From the NCBI GenBank assembly GCA_020444425.1, contig JAHLLB010000044.1:1-38244 (forward strand): DNA of 38,244 bases, in the 5' to 3' direction. The position numbers were made by a program, and so were the translations under genes. This document shows, one piece after another, positions 8,097-15,446 of this stretch (the stretch's first letter is position 1; each line of letters starts with the position of its first letter). Below the pieces are notes generated by a model. The model was not told the DNA's origin and searched no databases. It was given only the letters and a program-made list of their open reading frames with translations. Source of the DNA: a bacterium. GTDB lineage: Bacteria > Electryoneota > Electryoneia > Electryoneales > Electryoneaceae.

Positions 8097-8380
8097 GGGA
8101 TCGCTCCTACGGATCGTAAATGAAGGAGTGCACTGCAGATTTGCCTGACATACGGTCGTTTCACCAGTTGGTCATGGATCGGAAACCGGATTCGTCCATG
8201 CAGGCTTTCCGGATGAATCAGATCCGGATGACGGAAGGACCGATGCGATCCCTTTCCGCCGACCCGTTCAAATCCTGCTATTTCCAGCGCGCGCACAACT
8301 TCCTTCTCTCGAACTCCCTGCTTGCTGATTGTGTCGCAAAGATCCGCGAGGATCTTGTCAAACCGTTTCCCAGATACCAT
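8093..8380 (-). CDS. hicA: HicA-family mRNA interferase toxin
   Basis: HicA toxins bind and cleave mRNA through a double-stranded-RNA-binding-like fold with one catalytic His. In this 95-residue protein the core is VREKEVVRALEIAGFERVGGKGSHRSF; His46 in GKGSHRSF is the expected catalytic residue, followed by a strand and a helix (FPIHDQLVKRPYVRQIC). The ATG at 8380 is chosen because GGAGG lies five bases upstream; the frame opens to 8431. The 22-residue stretch before the core makes it longer than many HicA proteins. It overlaps hicB by ATGA. Confidence 0.85.
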   Translation of the reverse strand: MVSGKRFDKILADLCDTISKQGVREKEVVRALEIAGFERVGGKGSHRSFRHPDLIHPESLHGRIRFPIHDQLVKRPYVRQICSALLHLRSVGAIP

Positions 8381-8402
8381 ACCCTCCTCCAGTACAAACA
8401 GA

Positions 8403-8420
8403 ATAGTACTACATATAGTA
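8403..8420. promoter_or_regulatory. Palindromic operator/promoter candidate of hicAB
   Basis: TACTA-CATA-TAGTA (8407-8420) is an inverted repeat with 5-bp arms. It overlaps the palindrome TAGTACTA (8404-8411). The site lies 24-40 bp upstream of hicA and is AT-rich against a GC-rich background, a typical place for HicB ribbon-helix-helix binding. Confidence 0.55.
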
Positions 8421-8452
8421 TCACGATGCAAGCGAGATCGCGTAACAAACGA

Positions 8453-9355
8453 TTATCCCAACCGGCCGCGGCTGAGGATGAACGAGATTAACGCGTCTTC
8501 GAGGGGAGTGGACGTGGTGAGGAGGTGGTGGCGGACATTGTGACGGCTGCAGCCGGACTTGATCGTCTCGAGGTAGTCGGCCATTTCCTGCTGGTAAGCG
8601 TCACGGACCTGCCACGGACTTGCGGTGAGCGACTGCTTCGTCTCCAGCTCTTCGAATCGTGCTTCCCGGTCGAACGCAAAGTCCAGTTCGCGATCGTCAA
8701 GCACCTGGAACACGACCACCTCATGCCCGAGATGCCGAAAATGGTGCAAGCCGCCGAGGATGGCGTCGGGATCGTCCAGCAGGTCCGAAATGAGGATCAC
8801 CAGACCGCGCCGGCCGGCACGCTCCGCGACACGGTGCAATGCATCGCCGGTACGGGTTTCCCCTTCGGCGACAACCTTATCCAGCACTGACCACAGCTCG
8901 TTGCGCCAGATCAGGGCGGAACGGGGCGGACGGGTTTCGCGCACTTCGCTGTCGAATACCGTCAGGCCGACTGCGTCCCGTTGCGTCAGCAGCAAATACA
9001 CCAGCGCCGCCGCCAGCGATCGGCCGTAGTCGATCTTCTTCACCTCGCCGGAGGTAAAATCCATCGAACCGGACGCGTCGAGCAGGATCTGCGCGCGGAG
9101 ATTTGTCTCTTCCTGAAACTGCTTGATGTAGTGACGATCGGTCCGGCCGAGCACTTTCCAGTCGAGATGCTTCAGGTTGTCGCCGGGCTGGTACATGCGG
9201 TGCTCGGCGAATTCGACGGAGAAGCCGTGGTACGGGCTTTTGTGCAGCCCGGTGAGGAACCCCTCGACCACCACTTTCGCCCGCAAACTCAGCGGTTCGA
9301 GACGGTGGATCAAGGACGAGGTGACGAGTGCGCGGTCGGATTCTTTGCTGGCCAT
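8453..9355 (-). CDS. DUF58 / von Willebrand A-like protein
   Basis: The 300-residue protein matches the DUF58 family, usually encoded next to MoxR AAA+ ATPases and linked to metal or cofactor insertion and envelope stress. DUF58 signatures are EFAEHRMYQPGDNLKHLDWK and the following GRTDRHYIKQFQEE (about residues 45-85). A vWA-like MIDAS sequence LLDASGSM follows at about 90-98, and LVILISDLLDDPDAI lies further on. The ATG at 9355 (MASKESDR) is preferred because it removes a proline-rich non-family extension, though it lacks a clear binding site. No MoxR ATPase gene is adjacent: upstream lies the 282-bp repeat array and then photolyase. Confidence 0.85.
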   Translation of the reverse strand: MASKESDRALVTSSLIHRLEPLSLRAKVVVEGFLTGLHKSPYHGFSVEFAEHRMYQPGDNLKHLDWKVLGRTDRHYIKQFQEETNLRAQILLDASGSMDFTSGEVKKIDYGRSLAAALVYLLLTQRDAVGLTVFDSEVRETRPPRSALIWRNELWSVLDKVVAEGETRTGDALHRVAERAGRRGLVILISDLLDDPDAILGGLHHFRHLGHEVVVFQVLDDRELDFAFDREARFEELETKQSLTASPWQVRDAYQQEMADYLETIKSGCSRHNVRHHLLTTSTPLEDALISFILSRGRLG

Positions 9356-9467
9356 GGTGCTGAAGGTACGCGCTGGAGGCGGGGGGTGTTCCCGTGCAAA
9401 CGAAGAGCGGGACACATCCGGAGGATCTGTCCCGCCAAGCGTTGCGTGCAGCTCACGTCTTCATCCT

Positions 9468-9492
9468 GGGACACTTGCTCCGCAAGTGTCCC
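9468..9492. repeat. GGGACACTT-family hairpin
   Basis: An 11-bp perfect stem GGGACACTTGC / GCAAGTGTCCC with a 3-base loop TCC. The same hairpin recurs at 9750-9774 and 10032-10056 in the other tandem units. A diverged version is at 10254-10278, and relatives are at 23401-23428, 23540-23567 and 38134-38154. Confidence 0.9.
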
Positions 9493-9526
9493 TCAGATCG
9501 TAGACAAACCCCGGATTGCCAGGGGT

Positions 9527-9633
9527 GTCATTCTGAGCGAAGCGAAGAAGGTCCAACTTTTCTGAATACCAATAATTGTAACCCATTGATAATCTGGATC
9601 TTCTTCACTTCTCTTCGTTCCGTTCAGAATGAC
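9527..9633. mobile_element. MITE-like element with GTCATTCTGA terminal inverted repeats (copy 1)
   Basis: This 107-bp segment starts with GTCATTCTGA and ends with its exact reverse complement TCAGAATGAC. The repeats extend imperfectly inward (GCGAAGCGAAGAAGGTCC against CTTCTTCACTTCTCTTCG plus CGTTCCG). It has no coding capacity and an AT-rich middle. Copies are at 9809-9915 and 10091-10197, with a diverged copy at 51-173 and a fragment near 38192. No transposase or clear target-site duplication is visible, so element type is inferred. Confidence 0.6.
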
Positions 9634-10253
9634 GCGGCAGCCGAATTTTCCTTGAATCCCGAACGTTGCCACTTTATCAGCAGTCTGAGCGGGACACATC
9701 CGGAGGATCTGTCCCGCCAAGCGTTGCGTGCAGCTCACGTCTTCATCCTGGGACACTTGCTCCGCAAGTGTCCCTCAGATCGTAGACAAACCCCGGATTG
9801 CCAGGGGTGTCATTCTGAGCGAAGCGAAGAAGGTCCAACTTTTCTGAATACCAATAATTGTAACCCATTGATAATCTGGATCTTCTTCACTTCTCTTCGT
9901 TCCGTTCAGAATGACGCGGCAGCCGAATTTTCCTTGAATCCCGAACGTTGCCACTTTATCAGCAGTCTGAGCGGGACACATCCGGAGGATCTGTCCCGCC
10001 AAGCGTTGCGTGCAGCTCACGTCTTCATCCTGGGACACTTGCTCCGCAAGTGTCCCTCAGATCGTAGACAAACCCCGGATTGCCAGGGGTGTCATTCTGA
10101 GCGAAGCGAAGAAGGTCCAACTTTTCTGAATACCAATAATTGTAACCCATTGATAATCTGGATCTTCTTCACGTCCCTGCGTTCCGTTCAGAACGACGCG
10201 ACAGCCGAATTTTCCTTGAATCCCGAACATTGCCACTTTGTCAGCAGCCTGCT

Positions 10254-10278
10254 GGGACACTTGCGGAGCGAGTATCCC
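10254..10278. repeat. Diverged GGGACACTT-family hairpin, 3' of phrB
   Basis: GGGACACTTGC / GCGAGTATCCC around GGA: the same architecture as the hairpins in the tandem units, with two mismatches. It lies 13 bp downstream of the photolyase stop (minus strand) and may help end its transcript. Confidence 0.6.
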
Positions 10279-10290
10279 TTCCACCCACAC

Positions 10291-11748
10291 TTACTTCTTG
10301 ATCCGATCATACGCCATCAATGCACGGTTGCGGGCGAGGCTGTGTTCGACCATCGGGTCGGGGTACTGGCCGTTGCCGTTGACATACAGTTCCGGCACAA
10401 TTCGCAGCCACGGTTCGTGCACCTCCACCCCCTCCAGTTCTTTCAGCTCGGGGACATACTCGCGCACATACGATCCGTCCGGATCATACCGTTGTCCCTG
10501 CGTTACCGGGTTGAAGATGCGGAAGTACGGAGCTGCGTCCGCTCCGCAACCCGCGGTCCATTGCCAGCCGAGCGTGTTGTTGGCGAGGTTGGCGTCAACC
10601 AACGTATCCCAGAACCAGCGCGCACCCATTTGCCATGGAATCAGCAGGTCTTTTGTCAGGAAGGACGCGACTATCATCCGCACCCGGTTATGCATCCAGC
10701 CTTCGCGCCACAGTTGACGCATGCCGGCGTCCACAATCGGATAGCCGGTTTTACCTTGTTGCCAATGTTCGAGTTCGACCAGGTCATTGGACCATGGGAA
10801 ATCTTCGAACTCCTTGCGCAGGGGCTGGTCCGTTGTTTCCGGGAAATGGTAGAGTAAATGGTGGGCAAATTCACGCCAGCCCAGTTCCGCCAGGTAGCGG
10901 TCGATGCTCTTCTGGTGATAATCCGACTTGGGCGACAACGCCCGCACCGCTGACCACATCCGGCGCACACTGATCTCGCCGAACTGCAAGTAGGGTGACA
11001 TCAACGATGTCCCGTCAATACCGGGCAGGTCGCGATCCTCGTCGTACTCGGCCACGGCATCGTCGAGGAACTCCTGGAACCGATCCCAGGCCGCCCGCTC
11101 ACCGACTTCCCAGTGACGAATCAAGCTACGATCCCAGTCGTCCTCGCCATGCGGTAACAGGTCAAGATCATCCACTGTGAGCGACTCTGGAACATCAGCA
11201 AAAGCCTGCATCGTTGCCGGCGCAGTGAACGGCGGCAATGGCTCCTCGCCATTGAGACAGGTGCGCCAGAACGGTGTAAACACCTTGTATGGATCGCCAG
11301 CCCTGGTCTCCACCGTCCATGGTTCAAACAACAGATTGCCCGGAAAGTCCTGCACCTCGACACCGTCTTCGGCGAGTGCTTTCTTGACACGCTCGTCCGT
11401 TGCCCGCAACGCCGGCTCGTAGCGGCGGTTCCAGACAACTCGATCGGCACCGGTTTCCGCTATCAGCTTGCGAAGTTCCTGCACGCTGTCGCCATCACGA
11501 ACGACAAACGGCACGTTCGCCTTCGCCAAGGCCTTGCGGAAGGTGTGCAACCCGTGATGCAGCCAGACACGGCTGGCCGCCCCCGGAGCCCAAGCTCCAT
11601 GGCTATCGATGTCCCAGATGTAGACGGGCAGGATCTCTCCCGCTTCGGCAGCAGTCGCCAACGCGGGATTGTCCTGGAGACGCAAGTCGTTGCGAATCCA
11701 GATGATCGTTTTGCGATTTGTACTCATCATTGAACCAAACTGATGCAT
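10291..11748 (-). CDS. phrB: Deoxyribodipyrimidine photolyase (cryptochrome/photolyase family)
   Basis: The enzyme reverses UV-induced pyrimidine dimers using FAD and blue light. The 485-residue protein has the N-terminal Rossmann antenna domain (TIIWIRNDLRLQDNPAL, about 14-30; VYIWDID). Its C-terminal FAD domain contains the hallmark strings MRQLWREGWMHNRVRM and WQWTAGCGADAAPYFRIFNP with TQGQRYDPDGSYVREYVPEL. Length and motifs fit class I CPD photolyases. The ATG at 11748 has AAGGGG just upstream; the internal ATGs at 11730 and 11727 lack one. The histidine kinase gene upstream is separated by a strong terminator, so phrB has its own promoter. Confidence 0.95.
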   Translation of the reverse strand: MHQFGSMMSTNRKTIIWIRNDLRLQDNPALATAAEAGEILPVYIWDIDSHGAWAPGAASRVWLHHGLHTFRKALAKANVPFVVRDGDSVQELRKLIAETGADRVVWNRRYEPALRATDERVKKALAEDGVEVQDFPGNLLFEPWTVETRAGDPYKVFTPFWRTCLNGEEPLPPFTAPATMQAFADVPESLTVDDLDLLPHGEDDWDRSLIRHWEVGERAAWDRFQEFLDDAVAEYDEDRDLPGIDGTSLMSPYLQFGEISVRRMWSAVRALSPKSDYHQKSIDRYLAELGWREFAHHLLYHFPETTDQPLRKEFEDFPWSNDLVELEHWQQGKTGYPIVDAGMRQLWREGWMHNRVRMIVASFLTKDLLIPWQMGARWFWDTLVDANLANNTLGWQWTAGCGADAAPYFRIFNPVTQGQRYDPDGSYVREYVPELKELEGVEVHEPWLRIVPELYVNGNGQYPDPMVEHSLARNRALMAYDRIKK

Positions 11749-11825
11749 GTTCCCCTTTTCGCCACCTCCAGCTGCAAATTGGATTCCAGTTTGCTTTCCA
11801 CCCTCGAGCGGACACTGAAATCGAC

Positions 11826-11855
11826 AAAAAAACCCGTACAAAAAGATTGTACGGG
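11826..11855 (-). terminator. Rho-independent terminator of the histidine kinase gene
   Basis: On the minus strand a perfect 9-bp stem CCCGTACAA / TTGTACGGG with a 5-base loop is followed by seven T residues. It starts 26 bp after the kinase stop. Confidence 0.95.
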
Positions 11856-11881
11856 CTAACATTATGCCGTAACGGTTCCTG

Positions 11882-12676
11882 CTAACGCTTGTACAACGCC
11901 TCAACCTTCTTGTAGGGTATTCGCAGCGTTGCCGTCGTGCCTTTGCCAACCTCCGACTCCAGCTCGATCGTCACGCCGATATCGTCCATCATGTGCTTCG
12001 CGTGCGTCAAACCCAATCCAACCGCCAGTGTCGGCGGATATTTGCCTTCCTGCTTCGCTTCCTTGGTGGTGAAATACGGATCAAACGCTTTCTCGAGCGT
12101 CTCCGCATCCATCCCGATGCCATTGTCCTGCACGCTGAGGATGATCTCTTCGCCTTCCTGCTTCACGGCGACGATCAGCGTTTTGCCCGTCTTGCTGCTC
12201 ATCGCTTCCATCGAATTGGTCAGGAACGCGCTGAAGGTTTGCCAGAAATCGCCCTTTACCGCTTTAAACGTTGGCAGATTCTCTTCAATGTCGACGATCA
12301 GGTTGCATTCATGCTTCAGCCTTGGATCCGCTTTATAGAATTCAAGTTCCGTCTTGACCACATCACCGAGATTCATTTCACGCGCGTCACGCCGCCCCTC
12401 GGAAACCGTCTTCGACATCATGATGCGGATGTCTTCACGCAGACGAAGTCCGATCGTCGCAACCTTTTCCAGACCTTCTTTCAATTCAGGATGCATCAGC
12501 TTCAGCAGATCGATGTTGCCCATCATTCCGGTCAACGGACCGTTCATGTTGTGTGCAATGCCAGCGACCATCATACCGATTTTTACCAGGTGATCCGGAT
12601 TCAATGGATCCGGCGCACCTTCCGGTACAGGGAATTTCGACGGCGTCTCCGGTCCCTTGCTCCCCGTTCCTTCCAC
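11882..12676 (-). CDS. Orphan soluble sensor histidine kinase
   Basis: This 264-residue protein is a minimal kinase: no membrane helix and no recognised sensor domain. Residues 28-60 hold the H-box AGIAHNMNGPLTGMMGN with the phospho-acceptor at H42. The ATPase domain has the N-box FLTNSMEAM (N154), G1 box DNGIGM (184-189), F-box FDPYFTTK and G2 box GLGLTHAKH. The residue after the His is Asn, whereas most HisKA proteins have Glu or Asp there; that acid helps phosphotransfer. The start is GTG at 12676, with GGAGG five bases upstream. No response-regulator gene is adjacent. A strong terminator follows. Confidence 0.9.
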   Translation of the reverse strand: MEGTGSKGPETPSKFPVPEGAPDPLNPDHLVKIGMMVAGIAHNMNGPLTGMMGNIDLLKLMHPELKEGLEKVATIGLRLREDIRIMMSKTVSEGRRDAREMNLGDVVKTELEFYKADPRLKHECNLIVDIEENLPTFKAVKGDFWQTFSAFLTNSMEAMSSKTGKTLIVAVKQEGEEIILSVQDNGIGMDAETLEKAFDPYFTTKEAKQEGKYPPTLAVGLGLTHAKHMMDDIGVTIELESEVGKGTTATLRIPYKKVEALYKR

Positions 12677-12751
12677 CTCAACCTCCGAAGAACTGAGTGA
12701 TTCGTTATCAGCTTGATCAATATAAGTCGTTAGACCTGCAAACGCAACGAG

Positions 12752-12777
12752 CCGGAATTCACAGCTTGTGAATCCGG
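12752..12777. promoter_or_regulatory. Imperfect palindrome in the kinase-hpt divergent spacer
   Basis: CCGGAATTCACA and TGTGAATCCGG form an inverted repeat with one bulged A and a 3-base centre, between divergent genes starting at 12676 and 12842. It could be an operator or a hairpin in either leader. Confidence 0.35.
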
Positions 12778-12841
12778 GCTTGAGCCGCTACTTTCCCCGA
12801 ATTCAGTTTTAAATTCCAGATCCTAAGCCATTGAGCGACGC

Positions 12842-13384
12842 ATGTTGACACCACGACAGGAACCCCTGTTAACGGAATCGCAGATCCGGGAACGGATCGA
12901 CCAGCTCGCGGAGAAGATCGTCGCCGACCTCGGCACGGACAAACCCTTTGTGCTCGCGGGTTTGCTGCGTGGATGCTTCATGTTCACCGCCGATCTCGTG
13001 CGCGCGCTATCCATTCGTGGCGCCACGCTCAAGGAGCTGGATTTCATGGTGGCATCCAGCTACGGCAGTGGTACCGAATCGAGCCGCAAGATCGACATCC
13101 AACGCGATCTGCAGGCTGATATCAGCGGTCAGCGAGTGCTCCTCGTGGACGACATCATCGACACCGGCCACACCTTGAAGCTGACACGGGACATGCTGCT
13201 CACCCGCGGACCCGAGTATGTTAAGACCGTCACCCTGCTCGACAAACCGGAACGACGCGAAATCGACATGGAAGCGGACTACAGTTGCTTTTCCATCCCG
13301 AACCTGTTCGTCATTGGTTTCGGGCTGGACTACGATCAGAAGTATCGCGAGTTGCCGTACATCACCGTTATGGAGGAGGTTTGA
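12842..13384 (+). CDS. hpt: Hypoxanthine phosphoribosyltransferase
   Basis: This enzyme salvages hypoxanthine and guanine by transferring PRPP ribose-5-phosphate to make IMP and GMP. The 180-residue protein is full length for bacterial HPRT. The PRPP-binding signature VLLVDDIIDTGHT is at 99-111, with the acidic pair D103/D104 and the catalytic D107. Residues about 67-83 (DFMVASSYGSGTESSRKI) are the flexible active-site loop, VLAGLLRGCFMFTADL (37-52) carries the pyrophosphate-side loop, and NLFVIGFGLDYDQKYRELPYI is the typical C-terminus. The ATG at 12842 gives the standard N-terminus but has only a weak ribosome binding site. Confidence 0.95.
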   Translation: MLTPRQEPLLTESQIRERIDQLAEKIVADLGTDKPFVLAGLLRGCFMFTADLVRALSIRGATLKELDFMVASSYGSGTESSRKIDIQRDLQADISGQRVLLVDDIIDTGHTLKLTRDMLLTRGPEYVKTVTLLDKPERREIDMEADYSCFSIPNLFVIGFGLDYDQKYRELPYITVMEEV

Positions 13385-13472
13385 GCGGCGAAACCATGGA
13401 GATACACGCCCGGTGGCTGAATCCTGCCAGCGTTGAGCCGTCTCTCCTCCATGGATTTTTCTGTGCAACGCG

Positions 13473-13509
13473 CGGATAACGTTTAACCATCGTTGGACTT
13501 TAACCGTTA
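13473..13509. promoter_or_regulatory. Inverted repeat upstream of sulfatase 1
   Basis: GATAACG (13473-13479) and CGTTATC (13503-13509) form a perfect 7-bp inverted repeat with a 23-bp spacer, which itself contains two TTTAACC direct repeats. It lies about 130 bp upstream of the first sulfatase. A regulator site is possible but untested. Confidence 0.3.
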
Positions 13510-13637
13510 TCTTCTGATTGCTGGAATAGGGGGAAGGGCTGGGTTCGATGGAATCACGGCCCATGAGTCAAGAGCCGTGCGTACCGCCAGGCGCGGTACA
13601 CGACGTAAGTGCAAACGACGAAACTGAATCTGATTTG

Positions 13638-15092
13638 ATGAAACGCCGACAGTTTATCCGCAATGTTTCCGCTGGCGCCGCCGGGTTGGCCGTCTCCCCA
13701 CTTCCGTTTGTGCAGAAGGCGAACGCTCAGCCGACCCATCCCAACGTCCTCTTCATTCTGCTTGAAGATGCGCCGAACTGGTTTGGCTGTCTCGGCGGAC
13801 ACCCGGACACCATGACGCCGAACATCGACGAACTCGCCAACCGGGGCTGCCTGTTCACCAACGCCCACTGCGCATCGCCGATCTGCAACCCGTCACGAAC
13901 CGCCCTGCTGACCGGACAATATCCAAACACCACCGGTGTGTTCTACAACGATGATGACTGGCGTGAAATCATCCCGAATGTCGTCTCCATGCCACGGTAT
14001 TTCCTGGATCATGACTACTTTACCGTGCGTTCGGGCAAGGTGTATCACGGCAATTTCGACGAACGTGAGGTGTGGAACCAGTACATCGACGCCAAGGCAA
14101 CCCACAACCTGCCCGGTGAAGAACCCTACCTGCCCGGTCATCCATGGAATGGGCTGAATTATCTGCTGGAAGGTGACGGAGACGCTACCGGCACCCAGTT
14201 CTTCAACTGGGGTGCGACCGATGCCCCCGAAGCGATCATGACCGATTTCCGGCGCGTGCGCAACCTGAACGAAATGCTGCAGGATGGCATGCGCGAACCG
14301 TTCCTGATGTTCTACGGCACGCACAAAGCCCACTTCCCAGCCATCGCGCCGCGACGGGTGATGGAACGGTTCAACATCGCGGAAGTCACCCTGCCGCCGG
14401 TGAATCCGACGGACCTTGATGACCTGCCGCCCTCCGCGTTCAATTTCATCGAACCGTGGCACCACGAGGATGTAGTCAACGGCAAACAGTGGCACAAGGC
14501 GGTTGCCGCCTACCTCGCCACGATACATTACATGGATGAAATGGTCGGCCGGCTGCTGAACCAGTTCGACCATTCCCCGCACGCCAACAATACCATCGTC
14601 GTGCTCGTCGCCGACCACGGCTTTCATCTCGGCGAAAAGATGCATTGGCGGAAGGCGACCCTCTGGAACGAATCGAGCAGCGTGATCATGACCGTGCTCG
14701 CGCCGGGAGTGACCACGCCAGGATCGGTCTGCCATCAACCAGTCAACATGCTCGACCTGTATCCGACCCTCGTCGACCTGTGCAACCTGCCCGCCAACCC
14801 GGCCAACGAAGGCCAGAGCCTGAGACCGTTGCTGGAAAATCCAGCCAGTGTGCGCGAAGAACCTTCCATCATGACCCTCGAGGCCGGCAACCACGCCGTC
14901 ATCACCGAACAGTGGCACTACATTCATTATGCGAACGGTGACCGGGAACTGTATGATCGCAACGTTGACCCGCAACAGTGGGACAACCTCGCGACCAACC
15001 CGGATTACGAACCGATCATGCAGCAGCTTCGTGATTGGATCCCCGACGACTGGATTCCACCCACCGACGCGATCGCACCACGGGCACGATAG
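13638..15092 (+). CDS. Tat-exported sulfatase 1
   Basis: Type I sulfatases hydrolyse sulfate esters with a formylglycine made from Cys or Ser. In this 484-residue protein the Cys is C83 in ICNPSRTALLTG, matching C-x-P-S-R plus the downstream LTG. Metal-site elements are LFILLEDAPNW (residues 38-48, with ED where many sulfatases have DD) and LVADHGFHLGEKMHWRK. The N-terminus MKRRQFIRNVSAGAAGLAVS is a twin-arginine signal ending ANAQ, which places the enzyme outside the cytoplasm. The ATG at 13638 is chosen because it puts the twin arginine at the N-terminus. Relatives lie at 18732-23355. The long heptamer array follows the stop directly. Substrate is unknown. Confidence 0.93.
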   Translation: MKRRQFIRNVSAGAAGLAVSPLPFVQKANAQPTHPNVLFILLEDAPNWFGCLGGHPDTMTPNIDELANRGCLFTNAHCASPICNPSRTALLTGQYPNTTGVFYNDDDWREIIPNVVSMPRYFLDHDYFTVRSGKVYHGNFDEREVWNQYIDAKATHNLPGEEPYLPGHPWNGLNYLLEGDGDATGTQFFNWGATDAPEAIMTDFRRVRNLNEMLQDGMREPFLMFYGTHKAHFPAIAPRRVMERFNIAEVTLPPVNPTDLDDLPPSAFNFIEPWHHEDVVNGKQWHKAVAAYLATIHYMDEMVGRLLNQFDHSPHANNTIVVLVADHGFHLGEKMHWRKATLWNESSSVIMTVLAPGVTTPGSVCHQPVNMLDLYPTLVDLCNLPANPANEGQSLRPLLENPASVREEPSIMTLEAGNHAVITEQWHYIHYANGDRELYDRNVDPQQWDNLATNPDYEPIMQQLRDWIPDDWIPPTDAIAPRAR

Positions 15093-15224
15093 GGCTATAG
15101 GCTATAGGCTATAGGCTGAGGGCTATTGGTGTAGGCGATGGGCTGTAGGCTTCAGGCGATTGACTGCGGGTAGCCGACTGCGGACGGCGGACGGCGGACT
15201 GCGGGCAGCGAGCTGCGGGTTGCA
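15093..15224. repeat. Post-stop heptamer array of 19 units, consensus GRCTRYR
   Basis: The array begins at the first base after the sulfatase 1 stop. Three GGCTATA units are followed by GGCTGAG, GGCTATT, one 6-base unit GGTGTA, GGCGATG, GGCTGTA, GGCTTCA, GGCGATT, GACTGCG, GGTAGCC, GACTGCG, GACGGCG twice, GACTGCG, GGCAGCG, AGCTGCG and GGTTGCA. The units decay away from the gene but keep register, except for the single deletion. Confidence 0.95.
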
Positions 15225-15245
15225 TGGAACTGGCCGCGACAAGAG

Positions 15246-15283
15246 TGTCATCCTGAATCCGGCCGTATCGGATGAAGGATCTG
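15246..15283. repeat. Possible relative of the dispersed TCATTCTGA elements
   Basis: GTGTCATCCTGAATCCG, then CGGATGAAGGATCTG, resembles the GTGTCATTCTGA start of the MITE-like element and forms a loose inverted repeat. This is a weak call based on sequence resemblance only. Confidence 0.3.
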
Positions 15284-15340
15284 GGTTCCAGACGATCCGC
15301 CGGTTAGCCGTCGTGAAGGTGTAGGAAGGTTGTCGCGCCT

Positions 15341-15446
15341 GTCTTTTCCTATCTTTTCCTATCTTTTCCTATCTTTTCCTGTCTTTTTCTGTCTTTTCCT
15401 GTCTTTTCCTATCTTTTACTTCTGTTGCGTCTGCTGCGTCTGTTGC
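15341..15446. repeat. Post-stop 9- and 10-bp arrays after the BNR gene
   Basis: Eight 10-bp units RTCTTTTCCT fill 15341-15420 in perfect register. Three 9-bp units (minus strand GCAACAGAC, GCAGCAGAC, GCAACAGAA) fill 15420-15446 and touch the stop codon of the minus-strand gene ending at 15447. The convergent sulfatase stop also carries an array, so both 3' ends of this gene pair are decorated. Confidence 0.95.

Larger units (their letters stand above)
9405..10246. repeat. 282-bp unit in three tandem copies
   Basis: Copies start at 9405, 9687 and 9969. The first two are almost identical over 282 bp; the third has several changes in its last quarter (for example ACGTCCCTGCG for ACTTCTCTTCG). 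Each unit contains three parts: a hairpin GCGGGACA-ATCC / GGAT-TGTCCCGC, a perfect hairpin GGGACACTTGC / GCAAGTGTCCC, and the MITE-like GTCATTCTGA element. Because 282 is divisible by three, one frame stays open through all copies, but nothing suggests it is translated. Near-identity of the copies implies recent duplication. Confidence 0.95.

Noticed and set aside
9405..10246. CRISPR array
   Set aside because: Copies are 282 bp, contiguous and without unique spacers.
9394..10857. A 487-residue open frame over the tandem repeats
   Set aside because: It is open only because the repeat unit is a multiple of three, it runs antisense into photolyase and it has no family resemblance.
13395..13452. 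Loose CCATGGAG / CTCCATGG pair after hpt
   Set aside because: Imperfect and distant arms, no T-run; not called a terminator.
13893..14975. A 360-residue minus-strand open frame antisense to sulfatase 1
   Set aside because: Same reason: low-complexity antisense reading of a well-supported gene.
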